This document shows positions 25,459 through 34,040 of a DNA stretch of 64,000 nt, in pieces. Each line of letters opens with the position of its first letter. The stretch's first letter is position 1. This stretch comes from Myxococcales bacterium (GTDB taxonomy: Bacteria > Myxococcota > Myxococcia > Myxococcales > Myxococcaceae), in contig JACPVI010000015.1 in assembly GCA_016191815.1 (NCBI GenBank), positions 62,001 to 126,000 on the forward strand, given 5' to 3'. The notes under the pieces are model-generated. The model was not told the DNA's origin. It made no database searches and saw only the letters and a program-made list of their open reading frames with translations. The position numbers and the translations under genes were made by a program.

Positions 25459-26390
25459 GCGCCCCAAAGGACGCCCCTTTGGCGGGCGGGCGCTGGTACG
25501 AGCGGGCGAAGCTGCCGCTCCCGTCGCTGGGCGATCCGGAAGGCGACCGCCTGCCGGCGCTGCCGGAGGTGATCGACGCTCACGTCCACCTTTTTCCCGA
25601 CCCGCTCTTCGAGGCGATGCGGAAGTGGTTCGGGGAGAACGCCTGGCCGATCCGCTACCGGCTCAGCTCGGAGCGGGCGATCGAGTTTCTGCTCTCGCGT
25701 GGGGTGAGCCACCTGGTGGGGCTGTGCTACGCGCACCGGCCGGGGGTGGCGCGGGCGCTCAATGCGCACATGGCTGGCCTGTGCCGGAACCAACCACAAA
25801 TAACTGGCCTGGCCACGGTGCTGCCGGGAGAAGAGGGGGCGGGAGAAATCCTGCGCGAGGCGTTCGCGATGGGGCTCCGTGGGGTGAAGCTGCACTGCCA
25901 CGTGCAATGCCTCTCGCCAGACGCGCCGGAGATGCACGAGGTGTACGGCGCCTGCGAGGAGGCCGGCCTGCCGCTGGTGATTCACGCCGGGAGGGAGCCG
26001 GCGTTGCCGCGCTACCGCTGCGACCCCTACCAGCTGTGCTCGGCGGACCGAATCGAGCGAGTGCTCGGAGACCACCCGCGGTTGAGGGTGTGCGTGCCGC
26101 ACTTCGGGGCGGACGAGTTTTCGGAATACGGGCGGCTGCTCGAGCGGCACGACAACCTGTACCTGGACACCACGATGACGGCCTCGGGCTACTTTCCGGT
26201 GGAGACGCCGGGCTGGCTCTTCCGCCTGAGGCCGGAGCGAGTGCTGTACGGCTCGGACTTTCCCAATCTCCCGTTCGCCTGGGACCGGGAGCTAAGGGCC
26301 ATCGCGGGGCTTGGGCTAGACGACCAGGCCCTGGCGCGGATTCTCGGGGGGACCGCCCGCGAGCTGTTTCGACCCTCGACGCTCGACTAG
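25455..26390 (+). CDS. Amidohydrolase (Amidohydro_2 / TIM-barrel metal-dependent hydrolase)
   Basis: About 311 residues from an ATG overlapping the preceding stop. The metal-site motifs occur in order: VIDAHVHLFPD, GVKLHCHVQCLSPD, LVIHAGREPALP, VCVPHFGADEF and VLYGSDFPNLPFAW. Such enzymes hydrolyse or decarboxylate small organic acids or amides; the substrate is not evident. Its TAG stop shares a CTAG with the stop of the convergent Cys-rich lipoprotein gene. Confidence 0.87.
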   Translation: MSAPKDAPLAGGRWYERAKLPLPSLGDPEGDRLPALPEVIDAHVHLFPDPLFEAMRKWFGENAWPIRYRLSSERAIEFLLSRGVSHLVGLCYAHRPGVARALNAHMAGLCRNQPQITGLATVLPGEEGAGEILREAFAMGLRGVKLHCHVQCLSPDAPEMHEVYGACEEAGLPLVIHAGREPALPRYRCDPYQLCSADRIERVLGDHPRLRVCVPHFGADEFSEYGRLLERHDNLYLDTTMTASGYFPVETPGWLFRLRPERVLYGSDFPNLPFAWDRELRAIAGLGLDDQALARILGGTARELFRPSTLD

Positions 26391-28072
26391 AAGCACCGCG
26401 GCGGGCTGCTGGTGTCGCAGCAGTAGCCGCTGGCGTTGCAGGTGTAGCCCGAGGGACAGGCGTTGCCCGGGTTCAAGCAGCTCGGCCAGCACATACCGGT
26501 CGGGTAGAGGCCTCCGTCCGCAAGGTACAGCGCGCTGCAGTTGTAGGTGGACCGGCAGGTGCTCTGTCCGCCGAGCGGCGCGGTGCAGGAGGAGAAGCAG
26601 TACGCGGTGCCCGAGCCGAACCCGATGCAGATCCCGTTCGTCCCGCACTTGGTGTCGTCGGTGCAGGGCGCCGAGCAGGAGCCGCCGGTGAAGCCGCTTT
26701 GGCCGCCATCGGGCAGCGTGGCCTCGATGCAGAAGCCATCCAGCGGCGGGTTCTGGCACTGAGTATCGCCCGCGCACGGCTGGCCGGTCTTGTTGGAGAT
26801 GCCCGCGTCCAGCTGCGGCGGCGGGTAGATCCAGCAAACCCCGTCCGGAGGCGGAGGGTTGCCCGAGAGCCCGTAGCAGGCGTAGCCGGTCCGGCACTGC
26901 GGCGAGCTGGTGGAGTTAGGCGGCTGGCACTTGTTGACGCACAGCGGGCTGGGCTCGTCGTAGGTGGCGCCGAAGTTCATGCACATCGCGTCGGTGGGGC
27001 AGTCGGCATTGGTCTGGCAGGTCTTGGTGCAGTAGCCGCCCGAGTAGGTGCCAGCCCCGGTCTGGGTGCTCTGCCGGCACTGCGCGCCCGTCCCGAGGCC
27101 GGCGCAGTCCGAGGCGAACGAGCAAGCCTTGCCGGTCAAGCTCGACCCCGCATCGGCACTGCCGCCTTGACACTGCTGCGCCTGGCAGCTCTGCCCCGCC
27201 GACGTGTTGCAGGTCTGGCACTGCGCCCCGCCGGTGCCGCAATTGGTGTTCGAGGTGCCCAACAGGCAGAGGGCGTTCGCGCCAAAGCCAGAACAGCAGC
27301 CGGTGCTGCAAGGGTTGGTGGTGCCCGGCCCGCATCCCTGTGTTCCGACGCAGGTGCCGTTGACGCAAGAGTTGCCCGGGGTGCAGCCGATGCACACCGA
27401 GCCGCCCGAGCCGCACTGGCTGGCGGTCTGCTGGTTGTAGGGAACGCACAGCCCACCCGAGCAGCAGCCGGTGGCGCAGTTGGTGGAGTTGCAGCTCCCC
27501 GGAACTTGGCAGGTGCCGAACGAGGTGCAGACCTCGCTCCCCGAGCACACCACGCAGGCCACCCCGCCCTTCCCACAGGCCAAGTTGCTGTTGGAGGTGT
27601 CGCAAATCCCGTTGCGGCAGCAGCCGGTGCAGTTCGACGGACCGCAGGTACCCCCGTCGCCGGTGTTGCCGCCATCGGTCGGAGTGCCCTTGCACTGGCC
27701 GTTCTCGCAGGTCTGGCCGGGCTGACACTCCACGCAGGCGTTCCCTCCCGAGCCGCAGGCGGTGGTGAGGTTTCCAGCCTGGCAGCCGCCGGAGCCGCAG
27801 CAGCCGGTGCAGGTGGCCGGAGCGCAGGCGGTGTTGTTGGCAAACGTGCAGATGCCGAGCTGGCAGACCTGGTTGGGGGCGCAGGCGCTGCAGGCGGACC
27901 CGCGCGCGCCGCACTCCGCGTTGTTGGCCCCTGGCCGACAGCTGCCCTGCGCGTCGCAGCAACCGTTGCAGTTCGACGGATTACAGCGCGGCTTCTGCGT
28001 GCCGCAGGACGGAGCGAGGGCAATCAGGCATCCCGCCGCAAACCCGGCGAGCACCCAGCGAAGCTTGATCAT
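26387..28072 (-). CDS. Cysteine-rich repeat lipoprotein
   Basis: About 561 residues. The start ATG at 28072 opens a lipoprotein signal (GFAAGCLIALAPSCGTQK). Residues about 28-300 hold at least five units with a common plan: C-x4-C-x-GCC, then GxC, CGxxGxxC, CxxGxxC and GxC (for example CAPATCTGCCGSGGCQAG and CGPSNCTGCCRNGICDTS). The second half has a different Cys spacing (CQTNADCPTDAMC; CAGDTQCQNPPLDGFC). The many Cys pairs imply disulfides in the periplasm or outside. Similar proteins are frequent in myxobacteria, with no known function. An in-frame extension upstream to 28621 is antisense to the response regulator and is rejected. Confidence 0.85.
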   Translation of the reverse strand: MIKLRWVLAGFAAGCLIALAPSCGTQKPRCNPSNCNGCCDAQGSCRPGANNAECGARGSACSACAPNQVCQLGICTFANNTACAPATCTGCCGSGGCQAGNLTTACGSGGNACVECQPGQTCENGQCKGTPTDGGNTGDGGTCGPSNCTGCCRNGICDTSNSNLACGKGGVACVVCSGSEVCTSFGTCQVPGSCNSTNCATGCCSGGLCVPYNQQTASQCGSGGSVCIGCTPGNSCVNGTCVGTQGCGPGTTNPCSTGCCSGFGANALCLLGTSNTNCGTGGAQCQTCNTSAGQSCQAQQCQGGSADAGSSLTGKACSFASDCAGLGTGAQCRQSTQTGAGTYSGGYCTKTCQTNADCPTDAMCMNFGATYDEPSPLCVNKCQPPNSTSSPQCRTGYACYGLSGNPPPPDGVCWIYPPPQLDAGISNKTGQPCAGDTQCQNPPLDGFCIEATLPDGGQSGFTGGSCSAPCTDDTKCGTNGICIGFGSGTAYCFSSCTAPLGGQSTCRSTYNCSALYLADGGLYPTGMCWPSCLNPGNACPSGYTCNASGYCCDTSSPPRCF

Positions 28073-28246
28073 CGTTACCACCTGCCTGTAGCGGCCGACC
28101 CTCCGCTTGGGCAGGCTTCTAACCCAACGGTCGAATGGATGACAACCGAGCCTCGGCATTCGCAACGGGCTTCCCCGCAGCCGGGGCCGGCAGCATGTTA
28201 TTCGGAAGCGCCCTGCCAGGCAGGCGGGCAGGCGTGGGAGAAGGCG

Positions 28247-28624
28247 ATGCAGCCAGTACTCGTGGTGGACGACGACGCCAGCCACCGGACACTTCTCTGC
28301 GACCTCTTGCAGGAGATGGGCTACTCGACCATCGAGGCTGGCAACGGAAAAGAGGCGCTGGAGCTCTTGGAGCGGGAGCTGCCGCTGGCGGTGCTTCTGG
28401 ACCTGCGGATGCCGGTGATGAGCGGCTGGAGCCTGCTCAAGGCGTTGCGGAAGATGCCCCGGGCGCGCGAGCTGCCGGTGATCATCATCTCCGCCTACGG
28501 CTTCGAGTGGGAGGCCGAGCTGGTGGGTGCCTCGGGGTACGTCTCCAAGCCGGTGGACCTGGACAAGGTGCGGGAGACGGTGCTGCAGATCCTCGGTCCT
28601 CCGGCGGTCCAGCTGGTGCACTGA
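28247..28624 (+). CDS. Single-domain response regulator
   Basis: 125 residues, a receiver domain only. The acidic pocket is DDD 8-10, the phosphoacceptor is Asp 52 in VLLDLRMPVMSGW, the switch Ser is at 82 (IIISAYG), and the conserved Lys is 101 (SKPVD). No output domain, so it should act by protein contact. The histidine kinase gene begins 54 bases downstream, a likely partner. A gggag-aagg ribosome site precedes the ATG. Confidence 0.93.
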   Translation: MQPVLVVDDDASHRTLLCDLLQEMGYSTIEAGNGKEALELLERELPLAVLLDLRMPVMSGWSLLKALRKMPRARELPVIIISAYGFEWEAELVGASGYVSKPVDLDKVRETVLQILGPPAVQLVH

Positions 28625-28678
28625 CCGGCGGGGCGCGGCCCTCGCCCATCGAAGCGCGCGCTTGGTAGAAAGGGGCCT

Positions 28679-29518
28679 ATGCCCTCCGCGGTGGACGATG
28701 CCCTCTCGTTGCTTTCGGCCGAGCGGCCACCTCCAAAGGAGGTGATCAACGCGCTCGCGGCTCGCCTGTCGGCAGCAGAGCGGAAGCTCTTCCAGTCAGC
28801 CCTCGAGGCGCGCGCGCGGGCAGAAACGCTGCAGCGGCGGGTGCTCGATTCTGCGCGTCTGGCGGAAGCGGCGCTTGGCTCCGCCTCCTTCATCCACGAG
28901 CTCCGGCACCACCTCGCGCCGCTGTTGGGCTTTTCGGAGCTGCTCCGCGACGGTCCCCACTCGGCCCGCGCCGCCGAGTGGGCGGGCGAGATCGCCCACC
29001 TCTCGCTCAGGCTGGCCGAGTTGGTCCGCCGCCACGGAGAGCTGCTCCACCGGAAGGACGGTCCCGAGGAGCCGGTGGATCTGGCCCAACTCGCCCAGGA
29101 AGCGTCGCGCTACTTCGAGCGGCTGCCGCCGGGCGTCTGCCTCCAGCTCTCGGTGTCCGAGGGCCTTCCGCCGGCCTCTTGCCGGAGAACGGGCCTGCTC
29201 CACGCGCTGCTCAATTTATTGTCGAATGCGAGGGACGCGCACGCGGAGCAGCCGGGAGTGATCTCGGTGAGAGCGTGCCTGCGCGGCGAGCGGCTGGAGC
29301 TGTCGGTGGCGGACCAGGGCTGTGGCATCGCGCCTGAGGCGCGTGCGCGACTATTCGAGCCGCTCTTCACCACCAAGGGAGAGTCCGGCACCGGCCTCGG
29401 CCTGTACCTCTCGCGGGCGCTGGTGGCTCCGGGAGAGCTGCTGCTGCTCGAGGCGAGCGAAGCGCCGAAGGGCGCGGTGACTTGTTTCGCGATTCGCTTG
29501 AGGCGCGCGGCCCTCTAG
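28679..29518 (+). CDS. Soluble sensor histidine kinase
   Basis: 279 residues without membrane segments. An N-terminal helix-rich part (about 1-65) leads to the H box FIHELRHHLAPLLGFSELL (phosphoacceptor His about 74). The ATPase domain has an N box (LLSNARDAHAEQ), G1 (DQGCGIAPEA), F (FEPLFTTKG) and G2 (SGTGLGLYLS). No sensory domain is recognisable, so input probably comes from a partner. It is paired with the preceding receiver. Its stop codon shares CTAG with the stop of the convergent GNAT gene. Confidence 0.92.
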   Translation: MPSAVDDALSLLSAERPPPKEVINALAARLSAAERKLFQSALEARARAETLQRRVLDSARLAEAALGSASFIHELRHHLAPLLGFSELLRDGPHSARAAEWAGEIAHLSLRLAELVRRHGELLHRKDGPEEPVDLAQLAQEASRYFERLPPGVCLQLSVSEGLPPASCRRTGLLHALLNLLSNARDAHAEQPGVISVRACLRGERLELSVADQGCGIAPEARARLFEPLFTTKGESGTGLGLYLSRALVAPGELLLLEASEAPKGAVTCFAIRLRRAAL

Positions 29519-30039
29519 GGGTTCCGGGCGCAGGGGGCATCGTCCTCGTCGGAGTCCAGCCACTGACCAGCCTGGATTCCCGAGAGGTCCAGGGCCAGCG
29601 GCAAAAGCTGCGACTGGCCGAAGCCGGCTCGGGTGAAGAAGCGGAGCAGCCTCCAGTCTTCCACCGGCACCAAGGTCTGGATGCGCTCCACCCCCAGCGC
29701 GCGGACGTGGTTGGCGTACGCCCGGAGCAGCCGCCAGGCCACTCCGCTCCCCTGGAAGAGCGGCGAGACGCCGATGGTGTCGATGGTGGCCACCTGGGCG
29801 GTGGCGCCAAACTCTCCCACCAGCACGTCCCCCAGGATGAAGCCCACCACCTGCCGATCGCTCTCGGCGACCAGCGAGGTCGTCACCCGCCCCGGCGCCA
29901 GCGCCAGGCCGAGCCTCCGGCGGAGGATCTCGTTCCGCGGCCGGCCGCTGATCTGCCCGTCGATTCGCACCACCGCGTCGACGTCTCTGGCCTCCATCTG
30001 TCGGATTTCCACGGGCAACCTTCCCTGGCGATGCTCCAT
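29515..30039 (-). CDS. GNAT-family N-acetyltransferase
   Basis: About 174 residues from the ATG at 30039, preceded by ggagag. The fold begins VEIRQMEARDVDAVVRID, the acetyl-CoA loop appears as GVSPLFQGSGVAWRLLRAY, and RFFTRAGFGQSQL is the last core strand. The acceptor is unknown. The frame stays open upstream to 31164, but that part is antisense or out of phase with the neighbouring gene and is discarded. Only 11 bases separate it from the upstream membrane protein on the same strand, so they likely share a transcript. Confidence 0.87.
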   Translation of the reverse strand: MEHRQGRLPVEIRQMEARDVDAVVRIDGQISGRPRNEILRRRLGLALAPGRVTTSLVAESDRQVVGFILGDVLVGEFGATAQVATIDTIGVSPLFQGSGVAWRLLRAYANHVRALGVERIQTLVPVEDWRLLRFFTRAGFGQSQLLPLALDLSGIQAGQWLDSDEDDAPCARNP

Positions 30040-30050
30040 CGCTCTCCTCG

Positions 30051-30857
30051 CTACTTGCCGGGGAACCCCGCCCGCTCGAAGGCCTTGCCCAGCTCCTCGC
30101 CGCTCCCGAGCAGGAAGATGTCCAAGGCGGGGTTGGCCTCCTTTTCGATCTGCACCTTGTACTTGTCGAGCAGCGCCGCGTTGGCCTCGTGCACCGCGAG
30201 GTCCGCCGACGGAGCGTCCCCCGCCGGGAGCGACTCGAGCTGCTGCTCCATCGCTTCGATCTGCTTCTCGATGAGCTCCCGCTCCTGGTCGCTGAGCGAT
30301 TCGTCCTCCATCCGCTGCTCCAGCTCGGCCACCTGCTTCTCCAGGGCCTCGCGCTGGCCCCTCTGCATCTGGGCCATGCCCTTGCCGATGTGCGAGGTGT
30401 AGATGGCGGCAGTGATGGAGTGGTATTCGGTCGGCGACATCTTCTGGGCGTCCAGTTGCTCGATGTGGGCCGCCCGCACCTGCCGGAACAGCTCGCCCAC
30501 CATCCCCATCGCCTCCAGCCCGGCGCTCAGGCTCTTCTTGTCCCTGTTGCGCTTTTCGAAGTCCTTCGACTTCTCCTCGAAGCTCTTGAACACCGGCGCC
30601 ACCCCCGCCCGGATGGCCAGGTAGTCCGTCAGCCGATCGTCGTCGATCTTCAGCGGCTGGCCCTTCGGCGGGGGGGTGAAGGGGTACTTCTTGTCCAGCG
30701 CCTTGAGCTCGCTTTGCTGCTCCTCCATCTGCTCGCCGGCCTCCACCATCCCCTTCACCTTGCCCTTGGCCCACATTCCCAGGCCGACCGTCGCCACCAC
30801 CACCAGCAGGATGAGCGCGCCGCAACCGATGCCCAAGCCGATGAGGACTTTCTTCAT
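30051..30857 (-). CDS. Membrane-anchored coiled-coil protein, unknown function
   Basis: About 268 residues from the ATG at 30857. One N-terminal membrane helix (VLIGLGIGCGALILLVVVAT) anchors an exported domain. It contains a proline-rich PFTPPPKGQPLKIDDDRL, a helical middle and a long charged coiled coil (about 175-225, EKQVAELEQRMEDESLSDQE). No enzyme motif. An upstream extension to 31046 has no support. The GNAT gene follows directly. Confidence 0.75.
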   Translation of the reverse strand: MKKVLIGLGIGCGALILLVVVATVGLGMWAKGKVKGMVEAGEQMEEQQSELKALDKKYPFTPPPKGQPLKIDDDRLTDYLAIRAGVAPVFKSFEEKSKDFEKRNRDKKSLSAGLEAMGMVGELFRQVRAAHIEQLDAQKMSPTEYHSITAAIYTSHIGKGMAQMQRGQREALEKQVAELEQRMEDESLSDQERELIEKQIEAMEQQLESLPAGDAPSADLAVHEANAALLDKYKVQIEKEANPALDIFLLGSGEELGKAFERAGFPGK

Positions 30858-31106
30858 GTGCGAATACCCCCAGGGGAGGCGGCACTCTCCCGCAGCGCGA
30901 AGTACGGCGCAACCGCCAACGCTCGCCCGTGTGCTTGCTGGTGGGCATGAGAAGAACTGCCCTCGTCGCCGCGCGGGCGGCGCTCCTCTCATCGGCGCTT
31001 GCGAAGGCCGCCGAGGAGACCACCGCAGCCGCGAGCGCAGGTCCACGCACAGCGGCTATCCTCGCTCCCCGCGCGAAAGAGGTCGAGCGCGCGATAGAAT
31101 TGCCCC

Positions 31107-32282
31107 GTGCGCACCAACCCGGCTGCGATTCTGTTCCTCTGGGCACTCGCGGCTTGCGACGCACCCTCAGCCAAAGACGTCGCTGCCTGCGAGCGCATCC
31201 GTTGCAGCTACGGCCGCTGCGAGGTGAGGGACGGAGTACCGGTGTGCCGCTGCCCGGCGGAGGTCCGCGCCGCTGGCCTGGAGTGCTGGGTCAGCGCCTC
31301 CTACGAGGACGACCACGGCGACGGCTTCGACACCGCGACCTGGATCGCGCCGGATGGCACCTGGGTGGAAGGTGCGCTCACCGTCAGACCCGCGGGTACC
31401 GACGATGATTGGTTCGTGTCCCGCGGCTCGGCTGATCGCGTGTACCGCGCGTGGTTCGCCGAGCAGGATCGGGGGTGCTGCCGTTTCCAGGTCGTCGACT
31501 CGAGCGGGGTCGGCATCGCGGCGGCGGCAGTCCGCGGGGAGCTGCGTTTCCCGGCGGGGCGAGATGGCCTGTTTGCGTTTCGGGTCAGCCCTCCGATCCC
31601 CTCGTCGACGGGGCGGTACCAACTGAGGCTGCTGGATGGTCCGCTCGATGACCACGGGGACTCCGAAGCGACGGCGACCCCGATGGTGGCCGGCGTTCCG
31701 CTCAGCGGCAGCATAGAGCTGCCGGGCGACCGAGATGTGCTTGCCTTCGACGCGCTCAAGGACGGGATCTACCGGCTCGCGCTGTCGAACCGCAATTCCT
31801 GCCCCCTCCAAATCAGGCCGGGCGAGCCAACGGTCACTGCGATCGACGTCAGCCTCGCCGGGATGGCCCCCGCGCTGTTGGACTTCGAGCCCTCGGCGGA
31901 CGTGCGGATGTTTTTCGAGCTCACCGGGACCGGAGCGTGCACGGTGGAGTTGAGCTCGCTGGGCTTCGATGACCACGGCGACACGCAAGCGGAGGCGACC
32001 GTCTTGGCCACGCCGTCCGTTTCGGGGCGATTCGAGCTTCCCGACGACGTCGACGTGTTCCAACTCACGCTGAATGGCGGGCAGACCTATTCCTTCTCCG
32101 CCGCCGCGGGGGTTTTTGTCGTCGACGTCCTGATTCGAATCGCGGACGGCGGCGGGCAGGCGGTCGCCAAGGGTACCGGGAGCATCTACCTCACGCCCGC
32201 ATCGACGGGGCGCTACTTCGTACAGGTTCAGGAAGCCGGGCCCATCTGGGGAAGCACCCCGTATACCCTCACCTACCAATGA
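31107..32282 (+). CDS. Exported protein with EGF-like start and three DDHGD domains
   Basis: 391 residues. The N-terminal signal ends near WALAACDAPS and may be a lipobox (LAAC). A short EGF-like Cys cluster (CERIRCSYGRCEV, CRCP) precedes three strand-rich domains, each opening with DDHGD (EDDHGDGFDTATWI, DDHGDSEATATPM, DDHGDTQAEATVL). These resemble bacterial pre-peptidase C-terminal (PPC) domains, which sit on secreted enzymes and bind matrix. No catalytic domain is attached. TAGAAT at 31095-31100 lies six bases before the GTG, implying a leaderless mRNA. Confidence 0.8.
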   Translation: MRTNPAAILFLWALAACDAPSAKDVAACERIRCSYGRCEVRDGVPVCRCPAEVRAAGLECWVSASYEDDHGDGFDTATWIAPDGTWVEGALTVRPAGTDDDWFVSRGSADRVYRAWFAEQDRGCCRFQVVDSSGVGIAAAAVRGELRFPAGRDGLFAFRVSPPIPSSTGRYQLRLLDGPLDDHGDSEATATPMVAGVPLSGSIELPGDRDVLAFDALKDGIYRLALSNRNSCPLQIRPGEPTVTAIDVSLAGMAPALLDFEPSADVRMFFELTGTGACTVELSSLGFDDHGDTQAEATVLATPSVSGRFELPDDVDVFQLTLNGGQTYSFSAAAGVFVVDVLIRIADGGGQAVAKGTGSIYLTPASTGRYFVQVQEAGPIWGSTPYTLTYQ

Positions 32283-32358
32283 GCCGCCTCGCGGCAGATC
32301 GCCTGCCCCTTCGCACCCCGTCTTTCCGTCGACCATGCGCCGCCGGACGGGCGGCAGC

Positions 32359-33837
32359 TCAAGCCGTCAGCCGCGGCGGCGGCTCCACCGCGCGCTTGCG
32401 GTCGGGCATCCCGAGCAGCCGCTTGAAGAGGCGGACCACCGCGAACACGACGTAGGCCCGCAGGAACGGAACTGCCGCCTTCGGCACGAAGTAGGGGTTC
32501 TTCGTGCGGCCCACCCCGGCGATGAGGTGGGTCATCTCCGAGACCGAGACCGGGCAGCCGTGAAGGCGGAGGACCTGCTCGTTGCGGCCGCGGGAGAGAA
32601 TCCAGAACATCCGGACCATCTTCCGGAAGATGCTCTCCGACTTGGCCCGGTGAGGGTCCTTCTCCTTCCGGTCGACATAGGTGGAGTCGATGCGCACCGC
32701 GCGGCCGCAGATCTTCCCCTCCCACCGCGCGCAGTCGCCGACGAAGACCACCTTCTGCCCGTCCTGCGGTTCGATGGGACCCTTGTAGCCGCCGAACACC
32801 AACGTGAAGCGCTTCATCTTCTCGTCCGCGTCCGGCTGCATCTTCCGGACGATGTCGATCGCCTCCTCGATCGCCCCGGGGCACCCCCCCCAGCAGTAAT
32901 CGAAGTGCATCTCCTCCGGCGGCGGCCCCGCGTGGGCGGTGATGCGCGTCCCCCGGAAGAAGTCCTCCACCCGGATCAGGCCCGCCTTCAGGCCCTTGGC
33001 GGCGGCCTTGCCCTCCTCGAGGCTCACGTCCCCATCGAGCGAAATCTCCGACAGCTCGATCGGCCCGATGCCCTTGGCGTGCGCGGCGCGGATGTGGCCA
33101 ATCTCCTTCGGGTCCAACCCCAACAGGTGGCAGCACACCGCGTCCACCGCCACCGGGTTGTTCCCCATGATGATCAGCCCCGGGGGAAAGGGGGCGGGCG
33201 TGAGCATCCGCCCCTCTCCCGCCACGATCCCGTCCACGGCGATGAAGCGCTGGCGGACGATCTCCTGGAGGTCGGCGATCTTCTCGTCGAGCCGGTGGTC
33301 GTGGTCGATGAGGCGGTGCTCGTCTTGCTGGATGCCGATGAAGTTCTTCAGCGCCAGGGTGAGGGTCGTCCACGGGTGCGTCTTGAACTTCGGCAGGTTG
33401 ACCAGGTAGTCGCAGCGGGCCACCGGCTCCGGGGTGTAGAAGTAGTCGCGCAGGCGCGGAGTGCGGCCGAGCTTCACCTCCACCTGCGGCTCCTCGTCGA
33501 AGAAGTACGCCTTGGCCTGGTGCTTCTTGAGCACCGGGTGCCACCCCGCATTGTTGAACGTGAGCCGGGTGGGCATTCCGATGCCGCACCGCTCACCCAC
33601 CGCCAGCTCGGCCATCTGTGGGGCCACGTCGCGCAGCGCGCCCAGCACCCCGTCCAAAAACTCGGCCCGGGTATAGGCGTGGGCGAAGTACTCGGGGTGG
33701 GCGATCACCCCGTTGGGCTTCACCAGCACCTTGCCTTGGGGCAGGTCCCCCACCGCCTGAATGCCCTCACGGACGATTCCCCGGATGCGGTCGGGCTCGT
33801 AGCTGGCGCAGCGTCTCAGGATGACGATGGGGCGCAC
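32359..33837 (-). CDS. DUF362 domain-containing protein
   Basis: 492 residues. Recognised by VLVKPNGVIAHPEYFAHAYT, YLVNLPKFKTHPWTTLTLAL, KNFIGIQQDEHRLIDHD, FIAVDGIVAGEGR and GNNPVAVDAVCCHLLGLDP. DUF362 proteins often have ferredoxin clusters; here none is visible, only isolated Cys such as FDYCWGGCPGA. The C-terminus contains a hydrophobic segment (AVPFLRAYVVFAVVRLF). The biochemical role is unknown. It is divergent from the beta-propeller/SCO operon across about 200 bases. Confidence 0.85.
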   Translation of the reverse strand: MRPIVILRRCASYEPDRIRGIVREGIQAVGDLPQGKVLVKPNGVIAHPEYFAHAYTRAEFLDGVLGALRDVAPQMAELAVGERCGIGMPTRLTFNNAGWHPVLKKHQAKAYFFDEEPQVEVKLGRTPRLRDYFYTPEPVARCDYLVNLPKFKTHPWTTLTLALKNFIGIQQDEHRLIDHDHRLDEKIADLQEIVRQRFIAVDGIVAGEGRMLTPAPFPPGLIIMGNNPVAVDAVCCHLLGLDPKEIGHIRAAHAKGIGPIELSEISLDGDVSLEEGKAAAKGLKAGLIRVEDFFRGTRITAHAGPPPEEMHFDYCWGGCPGAIEEAIDIVRKMQPDADEKMKRFTLVFGGYKGPIEPQDGQKVVFVGDCARWEGKICGRAVRIDSTYVDRKEKDPHRAKSESIFRKMVRMFWILSRGRNEQVLRLHGCPVSVSEMTHLIAGVGRTKNPYFVPKAAVPFLRAYVVFAVVRLFKRLLGMPDRKRAVEPPPRLTA

Positions 33838-34040
33838 GGCCCCAGAGTAGGTCCGGCGTGTGCCCCGGTAAAGCCGCCTCCCGGCGGGCGGCTTTGGGGT
33901 GACGGTCGGCCGGGCCGGCGGGAGTGTAGTCCAGCGCCGCCGGTGCGGTTTGCGACAGCGCCTCTTCCCCCCGGTCCATTTGTCCGAACGCGCCGCGATG
34001 AATACGTCTGCGGTCCTGGGAAGAACCCAGCGAACGTCGC

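Noticed and set aside
26400-28060. Periodic repeats that at first look like a CRISPR or tandem-repeat array
   Set aside because: Periodicity follows codons of a Cys/Gly-rich protein, unit length varies and there are no unique spacers.
25625-28624. 999-residue plus-strand frame running from the amidohydrolase into the response regulator
   Set aside because: Only its last 125 codons (from 28247) are a real gene; the rest is antisense to the Cys-rich lipoprotein.
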